Positions 16,226 to 25,290 are shown, counted from the first letter of the stretch. The stretch: 64,000 nucleotides of DNA from Halobacteroides halobius DSM 5150 (GCF_000328625.1 NC_019978.1:496001-560000), one strand, 5' to 3'. The notes: generated from the sequence alone by a model not told the origin. Made by a program: numbers and translations.

Positions 16226-17116
16226 ATGATTAAGCGACGTTTAAAAGCTGATTTAGCTTTATTAATGGTGGTTTTAATTTGGGGTAGTACTTTTGCGATT
16301 ATGAAAGGGATATTTAATACAATAACTCCTGTTTATTTCTTAACATTAAGGTTTGGGGTTGCTACTTTAATACTAGTTATTATTTTTCACAAGAGATTAA
16401 GTAGCCTTGATTTTGCCACATTAAAAGCAGGTTTAGTAGCTGGATTATTTTTATTTGGAGGTTATGCTTTTCAGGTAACAGGATTAGAGTTAACTACTGC
16501 CTCTAGTGCTGGATTTATTACTGGTTTATCAGTGGTGTTAGTTCCTTTATTTTCAGCTTTATTTTTTAGGAAAGTTCCCCCATTTATGACGTGGCTAGGG
16601 GTTATATTAGCTACTTTAGGGTTGGGGTTGCTATCTTTTGAGGGACAATTATTATTTAATTTAGGAGATTTTTTGGTTCTTTTATGCGCTTGTTCATTAG
16701 CGTTACATATTTTATTAGTTGATAGATATGTGCAAGAAAAAGATGCAGTTTTATTAGCTATTGTACAGATTGCTACTGTAGCTTTATTAAGTAGTATGTG
16801 GGTTGGATTTAAGGGTAGTTATCAGTCTGTATCTAGTTTTGAGGTGTGGAGTAGTATAATTTATATGGGAGCTTTAGCTACTGCTGTAGCTTTTCTAATC
16901 CAAAACAAAGCCCAAACCTTTACTACTCCAACTAGAACGGCAATTATTTTTTCTTTAGAACCTATCTTTGGAGCTTTATTTGCCTATTTATATTTAGGAG
17001 AAGTGATTTCATTACAAGGCTATTTAGGAGGGAGTCTGATAGTTTTAGGGATGTTATTAGCTGAAGTAAAGTTTAAAAAAATTAAAGAGGTAGTTGGAAT
17101 GGAGGGTTTAAAATGA
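16226..17116 (+). CDS. EamA-family (DMT) transporter
   Basis: 296 aa with about ten transmembrane helices made of two EamA repeats (first LLMVVLIWGSTFAIMKG, second starting near LGDFLVLLCACSLALHIL). Members export amino acids or metabolites; the substrate here is unknown. The stop overlaps the start of ltaE (ATGA), so threonine or a related amino acid is a context-based guess. Confidence 0.88.
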   Translation: MIKRRLKADLALLMVVLIWGSTFAIMKGIFNTITPVYFLTLRFGVATLILVIIFHKRLSSLDFATLKAGLVAGLFLFGGYAFQVTGLELTTASSAGFITGLSVVLVPLFSALFFRKVPPFMTWLGVILATLGLGLLSFEGQLLFNLGDFLVLLCACSLALHILLVDRYVQEKDAVLLAIVQIATVALLSSMWVGFKGSYQSVSSFEVWSSIIYMGALATAVAFLIQNKAQTFTTPTRTAIIFSLEPIFGALFAYLYLGEVISLQGYLGGSLIVLGMLLAEVKFKKIKEVVGMEGLK

Positions 17117-18147
17117 GAGAAGTTGATTTAAGAAGTGACACGGTTACAAGACCGACAGCTAAGATGAGAGAAGTTATGGCTAAAGCGAAAGTAGGAGATG
17201 ATGTTTATAGAGAAGACCCAACAGTTAACAAATTAGAAGAAAAAGCAGCTCAAGCTCTAGGGAAAGAAGCAGCTTTATTTGTTCCTAGTGGAACTATGGG
17301 GAATCTATTAGCTGTAATGACCCATACCCAACCTGGAGATGAGATTATTTTGGGAGAGAATAGCCATATATTTTGTTATGAGGTAGGTGGATTGGCTAAA
17401 TTAGCTGGAGTTCAAGCTAAGACTCTTGCTGATAGTAGTGGAATTTTCAGTCCTAAAGCTATGCAAGAAGCCATTAGAGATGATAATATTCATTATCCGA
17501 GGACAGGATTAATTTGTGTAGAGAACACTCATAATCGAGCTGGAGGAGTTGCAGTCTCTAAAGTTAAATTAGACGATATCTGTAATTTAGCTATTAAGAA
17601 TAACTTACCAGTTCATTTAGATGGTGCTCGGCTATTTAATGCAGCTGCTGAATTAGAGATAGATGTTAAGAGTTTAGTTAAAAATGTTGATTCAGTCATG
17701 TTTTGTATCTCTAAAGGATTAGCAGCACCAGTTGGTTCTCTTCTAGTTGGGTCCAAAGAGTTTATTATGCAAGCTCGTAAAAATAGAAAGATGTTAGGAG
17801 GAGGCATGAGACAGGCTGGTATGCTAGCAGCAGCAGGATTAGTAGCTTTAGAGGAGATGACTAACAGAATTGATGATGACCATAACTTAGCTAATAAATT
17901 TGCTAAGTTAGTTAAAGGATTAGATTCAGAAATGATTAGGGTGAGGAATGTAAATACTAATTTTGTAATTTTAGAGGTGACTGATGATATTAAAGGGTTG
18001 ATAACACAGCTAGCTGATAGAGGAGTTAAGATTAGCCAGTTTGGCCCTGGTTTACTTAGAGCTGTAATCCATAAGGATATTTCTAATGAAGATATTAATT
18101 ATGTAGTTAATCAATTAGTAGATGTGGAGGGGAAATTTAATGAATAA
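17113..18147 (+). CDS. ltaE: Low-specificity L-threonine aldolase
   Basis: PLP enzyme splitting threonine or allo-threonine into glycine and acetaldehyde. 344 aa. It starts with the family signature VDLRSDTVTRPT, has GDDVYREDPTVN, HLDGARLFNA and the PLP lysine in CISKGLAAPVGS, followed by RKMLGGGMRQAG. It overlaps the EamA gene by four bases and its 3' end overlaps aroE by eight bases, so the three are translationally linked. Confidence 0.94.
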   Translation: MREVDLRSDTVTRPTAKMREVMAKAKVGDDVYREDPTVNKLEEKAAQALGKEAALFVPSGTMGNLLAVMTHTQPGDEIILGENSHIFCYEVGGLAKLAGVQAKTLADSSGIFSPKAMQEAIRDDNIHYPRTGLICVENTHNRAGGVAVSKVKLDDICNLAIKNNLPVHLDGARLFNAAAELEIDVKSLVKNVDSVMFCISKGLAAPVGSLLVGSKEFIMQARKNRKMLGGGMRQAGMLAAAGLVALEEMTNRIDDDHNLANKFAKLVKGLDSEMIRVRNVNTNFVILEVTDDIKGLITQLADRGVKISQFGPGLLRAVIHKDISNEDINYVVNQLVDVEGKFNE

Positions 18148-19000
18148 GCAACTGACAGGATTATTTGGTTATCCAGTTGAACATTCTTTATCTCCAGCAA
18201 TGCATAATGCGGCATTTAAGGAGTTAGGACTTAATTCGACATATCTACCTTTTGCTGTCAAACCAGACAATTTAAAAGAAGCAGTTAGAGGAATTAAGGC
18301 TTTGAATATTAAAGGAGTCAATCTAACGATCCCCCATAAACAAAAGGTGATTTCTTATCTGGATCAACTTTCAAATGAAGCTAAGTTGATTGGAGCAGTC
18401 AATACTATTGAGAATCAAGAGGGTAAACTAATTGGTCATAATACAGATGGTAGAGGGTATATTAGAGCATTACAAGAAGAAGCGAAGTTTAACCCATCAG
18501 GAAAGAAAGTATTAGTTATTGGTGCAGGTGGTGCTGCTAGAGCTGTTGCTTTTCAACTTAGTTTAGAGGGGATTAATGAATTATACATTGCTAATCGAAC
18601 TATAGAGAAAGCAAAAGGACTGGTTAAAGATATTAAAACTAAGGTTAGTTTAAATCAAGTGCAACCATTACCTTTATCAGATAACAAATTAGCAGATATA
18701 ATTAAAAAGTTAGATTTAATAATTGATACTACCCCTGTAGGGATGCATCCTCAAACTGATGTAGAACCAGTAATTAGTGCTAAACTGCTTCATTCAAATT
18801 TATTAGTCTCTGATTTAGTTTATAATCCCCAAGAAACGGTTTTATTGCAAGAAGCTAAAAAGGTAGGAGCAGAAACTTTGAGTGGTTTAGGGATGCTTCT
18901 CTACCAAGGAGTAATAGCTTTTGAAATTTGGACAGGAAAGAAAGCTCCTAAAAAAGTAATGAGACGAGCATTAGAGGAAGGGTTAAAAAATAATATTTAA
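18140..19000 (+). CDS. aroE: Shikimate dehydrogenase
   Basis: NADPH-dependent reduction of 3-dehydroshikimate. 286 aa from the ATG at 18140, chosen because GGAGGGGA lies 6 bases upstream. Shikimate-binding SLSPAMHN and LTIPHKQ, nucleotide loop GAGGAARAV and the final GLGMLLYQG are intact. The other shikimate genes (aroC-K-B-Q) lie 6.4 kb downstream, beyond a pilus cluster and an opposing small gene. Confidence 0.95.
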   Translation: MNKQLTGLFGYPVEHSLSPAMHNAAFKELGLNSTYLPFAVKPDNLKEAVRGIKALNIKGVNLTIPHKQKVISYLDQLSNEAKLIGAVNTIENQEGKLIGHNTDGRGYIRALQEEAKFNPSGKKVLVIGAGGAARAVAFQLSLEGINELYIANRTIEKAKGLVKDIKTKVSLNQVQPLPLSDNKLADIIKKLDLIIDTTPVGMHPQTDVEPVISAKLLHSNLLVSDLVYNPQETVLLQEAKKVGAETLSGLGMLLYQGVIAFEIWTGKKAPKKVMRRALEEGLKNNI

Positions 19001-19041
19001 TTTTTTATTTATAACTTTTGTAGAGAATAGTAAGTAGAAAT

Positions 19042-19075
19042 AAGTCAGGGGGTATAGCCTCTGACTTATTTTTTT
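19042..19075 (+). terminator. Rho-independent terminator after aroE
   Basis: Stem AAGTCAGGGG/CCTCTGACTT (one G-U pair), then ATTTTTTT. It also separates aroE from the convergent small gene at 19084. Confidence 0.85.
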
Positions 19076-19083
19076 GACAATTA

Positions 19084-19260
19084 TTAAAGGCACTGTAATG
19101 TTTTCTTTACATAATCACGTTTATATGATGATTTCATTAATTTACATTTTCCTTCTTGCTTATTAAACCAATTACATTTCTCTTCTTCACAATTGTAACT
19201 GTTAGGGTTATTGTTGATTTTAGAACTTTTAGTAGCCATAAACAATAATGGACAGGTCAT
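19084..19260 (-). CDS. Small Cys-rich hypothetical protein
   Basis: 58 aa on the minus strand, starting MTCPLLFMATKS and ending KKTLQCL. Five cysteines (residues 3, 24, 29, 39, 57) and a basic C-terminal half. AAAGGAG lies 9 bases before the ATG, a strong ribosome site, so the gene is likely real. It is one of only two minus-strand genes in the window. I do not recognise the family; the spacing CEEEKC...GKCK suggests metal binding. Confidence 0.6.
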   Translation of the reverse strand: MTCPLLFMATKSSKINNNPNSYNCEEEKCNWFNKQEGKCKLMKSSYKRDYVKKTLQCL

Positions 19261-19513
19261 AATTATTAAACTCCTTTCTGGCTGTCAAGTTCATCAAATT
19301 AATACACATGATTATAATATACATGATTATGTTATATGTGTCTAGATTTAATATTATGCAGAAGATAAACAAATTGAATTATTAAGTAAAATAAATACAC
19401 AGCAACCATATTATAACATATAATTAGACTGATAAAAAAGAAATATATCTTATAAACATGAAATTAATGGTAATAATACTATTAAAACCAATCTAGAAAG
19501 TAGTTGATAGATT

Positions 19514-20713
19514 TTGAATTTTTATTACCAAGCTGTTTCTAAGGATGGTGAAAGAATAAAGGGAAGTTTGCAGGCAAACTCTAAAAAGAGGGTAGCTAAT
19601 AGACTAAAAAGTGAAGGCTACTATATTATGGAAATCAAGCAATCTACAAAACCAACAGTTAGCTGGTTGAGGAAGTTAAAAGGAATAACTGACGAAGAGT
19701 TAGCATTATTTAGTCGGCAGTTGACTACCTTATTAAAATCTGGCTTATCATTAATTAATGTTTTATCTGTCCTAGAAGAGCAAATAACCAATATTAAATT
19801 AAAACAAGCAATCATAGAAGTTAATCAGGATATACAAGCAGGAAATTCTCTAGCGCAGGCTTTAGCCCAACATAATAAATTATTCCCCCAACTAATGATT
19901 GATTTAATCTCTGTAGGAGAAAAAGAAGGAATTTTAGAACAAGTCTTAGAGCAAGTAACTTCATATTTAGAAGCACGAACTGAGTTAAGGCAACGATTGA
20001 GGTCCATTTTAGTCTATCCTCTCTTTATTTTAATTACTAGTTTAGGGGTTATTATATTTTTATTTCTCTTTGTGTTACCTACTTTTAGTAGTGTATTTGC
20101 AGATTATAACTTACAATTACCTTTGGTAACTAGATATTTGTTGCAAACAGTAAGTTTTATTAAGACAAACTTTTATTTACTATTAGGGATAGCCGTATCT
20201 AGTCTAATAGCAATAATTAGCTATTTAAAGACGCAAGCAGGCCAAAAGCAATTAGACCAGATAATTTTAAAGTCTCCGCTAGTAGGTAATTTAATGCTAA
20301 AGATATTATTAGTTCGTTTAACTCGTACTTTAGGAATTATTCTTAAAGGGGGTGGAGGTTTACTAGTTGGGCTAGATAATCTCCAGGGAGTAGCTAATAA
20401 TCAAATTTTAGAAGAGAAGTTAGGAAAGTTACAAACTAAAGTAGAGCAGGGCCAATCTTTAAGCTTCTTATTAGAAAGTGATGATTTATTTCCTAAATTA
20501 TTAACTCAAATGGTTAAAGTAGGTGAACAAACAGGAGAATTAGGGCCAATGTTGCTTAAAGTAGCTGATTATTATAACCAAGAATTAAAGTATGAGCTTG
20601 AAATGTTAGTTTCTTTAGTAGAACCGCTAATAATTTTATTGTTATCTAGTTTTGTATTTATAGTTTTAATTTCTGTGTTACTACCTTTATTTAATCTAAT
20701 TAACTTTATTTAG
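19514..20713 (+). CDS. Type II secretion F / PilC-family inner-membrane platform protein
   Basis: 399 aa polytopic protein that anchors the assembly ATPase of type IV pili or type II secretion. Two T2SSF domains: the first has ELALFSRQLTTLLKSGLSL, the second LVRLTRTLGIILKGGGGL, each followed by GEKEG or GEQTGELG and a hydrophobic hairpin. The start is TTG (19514) with only a weak ribosome site; the in-frame stop at 19508 rules out a longer protein. The partner ATPase (PilB/GspE) is not in the window. Confidence 0.92.
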   Translation: MNFYYQAVSKDGERIKGSLQANSKKRVANRLKSEGYYIMEIKQSTKPTVSWLRKLKGITDEELALFSRQLTTLLKSGLSLINVLSVLEEQITNIKLKQAIIEVNQDIQAGNSLAQALAQHNKLFPQLMIDLISVGEKEGILEQVLEQVTSYLEARTELRQRLRSILVYPLFILITSLGVIIFLFLFVLPTFSSVFADYNLQLPLVTRYLLQTVSFIKTNFYLLLGIAVSSLIAIISYLKTQAGQKQLDQIILKSPLVGNLMLKILLVRLTRTLGIILKGGGGLLVGLDNLQGVANNQILEEKLGKLQTKVEQGQSLSFLLESDDLFPKLLTQMVKVGEQTGELGPMLLKVADYYNQELKYELEMLVSLVEPLIILLLSSFVFIVLISVLLPLFNLINFI

Positions 20714-20722
20714 GAGTTATAA

Positions 20723-21187
20723 ATGAAAAGACAAGCTGGATTTACTTTAATCGAATTGATGATGGTAATAGCAATAATCTCTATTTTAGCTACGCTAGGA
20801 ATTCCTCATTTAAATACCTATCTACAACACTTAAAGTTAAGTGGGGCGGTCAATAAATTAGTTAGTGATCTACAATTAGCTAGACAAAACTCAATTATAA
20901 CAGAAATAAAGTATGGAATTGTCTTTGATTTAGATAGGAATCAGTATTTATTAGTTAAATCAAAAGTAGATCCTAAGATAATTGACAGGGTAGATTTTAA
21001 AGAGGTTACATTTAAAGAGATTACTTTTCCTACTTATGAATTAATTGCTACTGGAGAAAGAGCTATCTTTTTTAAGAAACTAGGAAATTTAGATGGACAT
21101 AATGGTCGAGTAGTATTAGAATTAGATAATTTGGCCCCACGTCAGATTATATTTTCTTCTAATGCTGGACAATTAACTATAAGGTAG
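20723..21187 (+). CDS. Prepilin-like protein (GspH-type)
   Basis: 154 aa with a short basic leader and prepilin peptidase site QAG/FTLIELMMVIAII (Glu at +5), then one hydrophobic helix and a small globular part. AGGAG precedes the ATG. The length and the LSGAVNKLVSDLQLARQNSI segment fit GspH/FimT-type minor pseudopilins. First of four prepilin-like genes in a row. Confidence 0.87.
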   Translation: MKRQAGFTLIELMMVIAIISILATLGIPHLNTYLQHLKLSGAVNKLVSDLQLARQNSIITEIKYGIVFDLDRNQYLLVKSKVDPKIIDRVDFKEVTFKEITFPTYELIATGERAIFFKKLGNLDGHNGRVVLELDNLAPRQIIFSSNAGQLTIR

Positions 21188-21192
21188 GTGGT

Positions 21193-21546
21193 ATTGTTAA
21201 AGAGAGAGGTTTTACTTTATTAGAAGTAGTATTTGCTATTGCGATGTTAGGTTGCATATTAATACCATTAGTTACTACATTTATTAATAGTGGAAAAGAA
21301 ATAGTTGCAGCTAGATTTAAAACTGAAGCAATTAATTTAGCGAGATGGAAGTTAGCTACCCAAAGGGTTAAAGAGTATAGTAATTTAATAGACCAAAGCA
21401 GAACTTCTTTTTTTAGCCCAGAGTTTTCTAATTATGATTATCAGATTGATATTATTAAGTTAAGTCCTAATCTAAAAGAAGTGATTACTAAAGTTTATTA
21501 TCAACAGCGACTAAAAGCTAAGTTAGTAACTATAATTGCGAAATAA
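21193..21546 (+). CDS. Prepilin-like protein (GspI-type) with a non-standard start
   Basis: 117 aa if read from the ATT at 21193, giving the leader IVKERG/FTLLEVVFAIAML, a textbook prepilin site with Glu at +5. No ATG, GTG or TTG exists in this frame between the upstream stop (21160) and the prepilin site. The first in-frame ATG (21244) would delete the leader. Either ATT starts translation, or one G is missing near 21208 and the TTG at 21194 is the start (leader MLKREG/FTLLEV). The C-terminal part fits the short GspI/PilV type. Confidence 0.75.
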   Translation: MVKERGFTLLEVVFAIAMLGCILIPLVTTFINSGKEIVAARFKTEAINLARWKLATQRVKEYSNLIDQSRTSFFSPEFSNYDYQIDIIKLSPNLKEVITKVYYQQRLKAKLVTIIAK

Positions 21547-21558
21547 AGGTGTGATAGT

Positions 21559-21996
21559 TTGCAAAATAGGGGATTTACTTTAATAGAGATTATGTTGTTA
21601 CTGGCAGTTAGTGGAATTATCCTAAGTTCTTTAGTAGTAGTTAATCAAACAATGCTTAGAACCTGGCAGTCTAATAAACTACAAGCTAGTTTAGAGCAGG
21701 AGTTAAGAGTAAGTATGAATAGTATCGTTAAGCATTTACAATCTGCACTAAAGATTAAAAGAGTAACAACTAATAAAATTTCATTTCTTGACCAGCAAGC
21801 AAAACTGAGAGTAATTTATTATCAATCGAATACTGGTCTATGTCTTGATAGTGATTTGAATGTAATAAGTAAGCGTATTTCTAATTTAAATTATAAGTTA
21901 TTGAACCAGCTATTAGTTATTAAATTAGAGATTGCAGAGCAAGGGCAGAGTCTAAGCCTAAAAACAGCAATTAAGTTACAGGAGAAACAATTATGA
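21559..21996 (+). CDS. Prepilin-like protein (GspJ-type)
   Basis: 145 aa with TTG start, leader MQNRG/FTLIEIMLLLAV and Glu at +5. The body (LRTWQSNKLQASLEQELRVS...) resembles GspJ/PilW-type minor pseudopilins. Its last four bases overlap the start of the next gene. Confidence 0.83.
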   Translation: MQNRGFTLIEIMLLLAVSGIILSSLVVVNQTMLRTWQSNKLQASLEQELRVSMNSIVKHLQSALKIKRVTTNKISFLDQQAKLRVIYYQSNTGLCLDSDLNVISKRISNLNYKLLNQLLVIKLEIAEQGQSLSLKTAIKLQEKQL

Positions 21997-22775
21997 CCAA
22001 AAAAGAAGAAGGTTACATACTAATTTTTGTATTTATAACCTTAACTAGCCTAGGAATTTTATTACCAGTTTTATTACAATTGGTGAGTAATGAAGTTATA
22101 ATTACTAAGCACTATCAGCAGCAAATAAAAAATTATTATTTGGTTAAGGGTGTAATGGTGGTAGCTAAAGAAGAGGTTAGTAAACAAATAAATAAATTAA
22201 GTTATATAAGCAAAGAAAATCTAGACCAACTGCAAATAGAAGGTAGTATAGTTTTAAAAGATCCTAACAGCTCTCATCAAATTAAGACGGAATATTTAGT
22301 TAAAGAGATAGTGGATGAAAGCAGTAAATTAAATCTTAATTTAGCTAGTCAAGAGAGATTAGAAGAGTTACCAGAGATTGGTGAAACAATAAGCCAACGA
22401 ATTGTAGACCATAGATTATATAATTATTTAGAAGAATTATTAAATTTATCAGGGATAGATAATAAGCTTTATGAGCAAATTAAAGACTATTTAACCCTAA
22501 AGACGCAAGGTAAGATTAATCTTAATACAGCTCCAATAGAAGTGTTAAATACCTTGCCAGGAGTAGGGGAGACTCTAGCAACTAGGATTATAATGAATCG
22601 AATCTTTACAAATATTGAAGAACTAAAGGATGTAGAGGGAGTTGGCCCAGCTACTTATCAACAGCTAGAACCTTTAGTAAAGGTTGATTCTAATTATTTT
22701 CAAATTCTAGTTAGAATCAAGATTCCAGAGCGAGAATTACAAACCGAGAGATTAAAAATCATAAAATTAGATTAG
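21993..22775 (+). CDS. GspK-like minor pseudopilin with helix-hairpin-helix repeats
   Basis: 260 aa. N-terminus KKEEG/YILIFVFITLTSLG is a prepilin-type helix without Glu at +5, as is common in GspK. Two helix-hairpin-helix units follow: LNLASQERLEELPEIGE and INLNTAPIEVLNTLPGVGE with a third partial GVGPATYQQLE. In type II secretion GspK caps the pseudopilus tip with GspI and GspJ, both encoded just upstream. ComEA-like DNA binding is an alternative for the HhH part. Confidence 0.8.
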   Translation: MTKKEEGYILIFVFITLTSLGILLPVLLQLVSNEVIITKHYQQQIKNYYLVKGVMVVAKEEVSKQINKLSYISKENLDQLQIEGSIVLKDPNSSHQIKTEYLVKEIVDESSKLNLNLASQERLEELPEIGETISQRIVDHRLYNYLEELLNLSGIDNKLYEQIKDYLTLKTQGKINLNTAPIEVLNTLPGVGETLATRIIMNRIFTNIEELKDVEGVGPATYQQLEPLVKVDSNYFQILVRIKIPERELQTERLKIIKLD

Positions 22776-22785
22776 GAGGAATATT

Positions 22786-23793
22786 GTGCTATCTTTTTTT
22801 AAATCTAAGTTACCCTTAGGATTAGATATAGGAGCTAGTAATCTTAAAGTTGTAGAGTTAGCGCCAACTAGTTCTCTACCTAAGTTAGAGCAATTCTTAA
22901 TCAGAAGAAGAGAAGATAATAATTTAAAGAATCAATTAGTTCAAATAAAAAAGGAATTTAATTTTAGTACAGATAAAATGGTAATTGGTATTGGTGGGCC
23001 AAGCTTAATTATTAGAAGAATAAATCTACCTAATATGTCTGAAGATGAATTAGCAGAAGCTATTAGCTGGCAGGTTGATGATTACTTACCATTGCCGATA
23101 GATAAGACAGTATTTGATTATCAAGTAATAAATAGAGAAGATGGAGAGTTAGAATTAATTTTAGTAGCTGCCCCCAAAGAGGTCATTCAAGAAAGAATAA
23201 AAGCAGTAGAGCAAGCAGGATTTAAGGTCCATTCTATAGCTGCTAACCCCCTGGTCTTAAGAAGGATCTTACCTACAGCGAAATTAGTAGAGCAAAAGAG
23301 TTTAGTTTTGATCAATCTGGGGGCCAAGACTACAGAGTTAATTGCCTTAGAAGAAGGTAAATTTCATTTTAGAAGGAGTTTTAATTTTGGTGGAACTGAT
23401 TTTACCTCTGAGATTAGAGAAAAGAAGGAATTAAGCTTTAGAGAAGCTGAAAGTTATAAGTTTAAGTTAAAAGATAAGGCCTTAATTTCTAATTCTCTAT
23501 CTAAATTAATTTCAGATGTAAAGCGCTCATTAAAATATAGGGGCATCTTAACAACTACAGAGCAGCTATTAGTTACAGGAGGAGGAGCTAACCTAAAAAT
23601 TTTAGTCAACCTTTTAGCTAAGGAGCTGGATTTGAATATAGGAAGTTTTAATTCTTTAGGTCAGATTCAATTTTCTCCTCAAGAGTTTAGTCCTCATTTA
23701 TTACATAAGAAATTACCTAAGCTATCTGTTAGTTTAGGTTTAGCTTTAAGAGAGGTGCAAACAGATGATAAATTTATTGCCCGCAGAGCTTAA
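22786..23793 (+). CDS. pilM: PilM, actin-like pilus assembly ATPase
   Basis: 335 aa, GTG start after AGGAGG. FtsA-like fold: phosphate-1 loop LGLDIGASNLKVVEL, LVLINLGAKTTELIAL as phosphate-2, and LLVTGGGANLKIL as the adenosine loop. In pili PilM lies in the cytoplasm and binds the N-terminal tail of PilN, which begins inside this gene (29-base overlap) and carries the expected INLLP motif. Confidence 0.92.
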   Translation: MLSFFKSKLPLGLDIGASNLKVVELAPTSSLPKLEQFLIRRREDNNLKNQLVQIKKEFNFSTDKMVIGIGGPSLIIRRINLPNMSEDELAEAISWQVDDYLPLPIDKTVFDYQVINREDGELELILVAAPKEVIQERIKAVEQAGFKVHSIAANPLVLRRILPTAKLVEQKSLVLINLGAKTTELIALEEGKFHFRRSFNFGGTDFTSEIREKKELSFREAESYKFKLKDKALISNSLSKLISDVKRSLKYRGILTTTEQLLVTGGGANLKILVNLLAKELDLNIGSFNSLGQIQFSPQEFSPHLLHKKLPKLSVSLGLALREVQTDDKFIARRA

Positions 23794-24274
23794 AAGAAAG
23801 AGAAAAAGGTTGAAGTTAAAAAGATATCTCATTTTATTAGCTGTTATATTAATTAGTTTACTAACCGGGATTAATTTTTATTTACAAGCACTCATAATAG
23901 ATACTCAAGATGATTTAGTTAAAGTAGAAGAGCAAGTTAGAAAGTTAAAGTTTAAAGCAGATAAGTTAGAGGCTAAGGTGCAAGTATTAAAGCAGCAACA
24001 GATCATAAGTCAATTAAGTAATAAACTAAGCTATACTAGAGTAGTTAAGGATTTAAATATTATTATTCCTCCTGGAGTATGGTTAACTGGATTTATTATC
24101 AATCAGGGGAAATTATTAGTGATTGGAGAAGGCACTAATCAACAGATAATAAATACTATCGAACGATTAGCTAAGTATCCTTATTTTAAACAAGTAAATT
24201 TAGTTTCAACTAAAGAAGAAGAGGAAGGATTTCAATTTCAAGTTTCAGGGAGGCTAGGGTATGGGGCGCAATAG
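23765..24274 (+). CDS. pilN: PilN
   Basis: 169 aa inner-membrane protein. The cytoplasmic PilM-binding motif INLLPAE is at the N-terminus, then a basic stretch, one membrane helix (about residues 21-42), a coiled coil (VKVEEQVRKLKFKADKLEAK) and a ferredoxin-like periplasmic domain. It overlaps both neighbours, so its translation is coupled to pilM and pilO. Confidence 0.9.
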   Translation: MINLLPAELKRKRKRLKLKRYLILLAVILISLLTGINFYLQALIIDTQDDLVKVEEQVRKLKFKADKLEAKVQVLKQQQIISQLSNKLSYTRVVKDLNIIIPPGVWLTGFIINQGKLLVIGEGTNQQIINTIERLAKYPYFKQVNLVSTKEEEEGFQFQVSGRLGYGAQ

Positions 24275-24770
24275 ACTAGTAGTATTAACTCCTATCATAA
24301 TTATAATAATTATCTATTTCTTATTGCTGGGCCCTAAGTTAACAAAGGTAGTGGCTTTACAGGAGAAAATGGAAGAAAGGATCAAAGAAAGAGCTCGTTT
24401 ACAAAGGTTAAACTCTAATATAAAAGCTAAATTAAAGGCTGATCTGCCAGTTGATTCTAAAGTGGAATTGAATGCAAAAATAAAACTATCAACCTTTTTA
24501 GTTAAAATAGAAAAGTTAGTAACTAATACTAAAGTTAAGTTAAAAAGTTTAGCTCCCCAAGCTAAAAAAGAAGAAAAGCAGGTTGTTAAATTACCAATCG
24601 ATCTAATTTTAGAAGGCAAATATTCTAATTTAGTTCAGTTTCTGACTCAATTAAAGAACTTAAAGCAATTTGTTAAAATAAAAAATCTTAAATTAATTGT
24701 CAAACAGAATAAATTGCAGACTCACCTAAGACTTTTTATTTATGCTATGAGTGGTGAGAGAAATGATTAA
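24261..24770 (+). CDS. pilO: PilO / GspM-like protein
   Basis: 169 aa with an N-terminal membrane helix (LTPIIIIIIIYFLLLGP), a coiled coil and a small alpha/beta domain (LPIDLILEGKYSNLVQFLTQL...). This is the arrangement of PilO, which pairs with PilN in the inner-membrane alignment complex. It overlaps pilN by 14 bases. Sequence divergence is high, so the call rests on position and architecture. Confidence 0.82.
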   Translation: MGRNRLVVLTPIIIIIIIYFLLLGPKLTKVVALQEKMEERIKERARLQRLNSNIKAKLKADLPVDSKVELNAKIKLSTFLVKIEKLVTNTKVKLKSLAPQAKKEEKQVVKLPIDLILEGKYSNLVQFLTQLKNLKQFVKIKNLKLIVKQNKLQTHLRLFIYAMSGERND

Positions 24771-25290
24771 GAAAAGAAAAGAATGGATTGCGATAACTTT
24801 AGTATTAATAGCTATTGGTTTATGGGCCAAGCTCTTATTTTTTAATCAAAAGCAAAAGAGAAGTGTAAAGCAAGTAAAAAAGACTGTAAAGCAAGTAGAG
24901 CAATCTAAGCCTAAAGAACCAATAAGTTTTGTTGTGACTAAGTTATATAAGCGTATTCCAGTTAGAAATTCTCCTTTTTTAAGTGGCCAGCAAAATCAAG
25001 CCGAGTTTAATTATCAGTCTCCTGTTAGTAATCAGTCCCCGAAGTCATTGAATAAGGAATCAAAAAAGCAACCTAAAGTCTTAATTTTAACGATTGATTT
25101 AGAGGTAACTGGATTACTAAAACGAAAGAATCATTATTTAGCTGTAGTACAAGATAAAAATAGAAGTTATTTATTAGCTCCCAAAGATATAATTAAAGGA
25201 TATCAGGTAGTAAAGATAACTAATAAAGAAGTTAAGTTAAAAAAAGACGGAAGAAGTTACTTGCTTAAGTTTAATTTAGCTAATTATTAA
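24763..25290 (+). CDS. PilP/GspC-like inner-membrane protein
   Basis: 175 aa from the ATG at 24763 (GGTGAGAG upstream; a GTG at 24751 is also open). One membrane helix (about residues 8-26), a charged linker, an R-N-S/P-F type motif (IPVRNSPFLSG) and a C-terminal beta domain (LEVTGLLKRKNHYLAVVQ, then KGYQVVKI and VKLKKDGRSYLLKF). This matches the HR domain by which GspC/PilP contacts the outer-membrane secretin. No secretin gene is in the window, but one would be expected elsewhere. Confidence 0.7.
   Translation: MIKKRKEWIAITLVLIAIGLWAKLLFFNQKQKRSVKQVKKTVKQVEQSKPKEPISFVVTKLYKRIPVRNSPFLSGQQNQAEFNYQSPVSNQSPKSLNKESKKQPKVLILTIDLEVTGLLKRKNHYLAVVQDKNRSYLLAPKDIIKGYQVVKITNKEVKLKKDGRSYLLKFNLANY

Noticed and set aside
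19300-19440. Short repeats of ACATGATTATA before the pilus cluster, considered as iterons or CRISPR
   Set aside because: Only two or three imperfect units with no regular spacing. No CRISPR array or cas gene is seen anywhere in the window.
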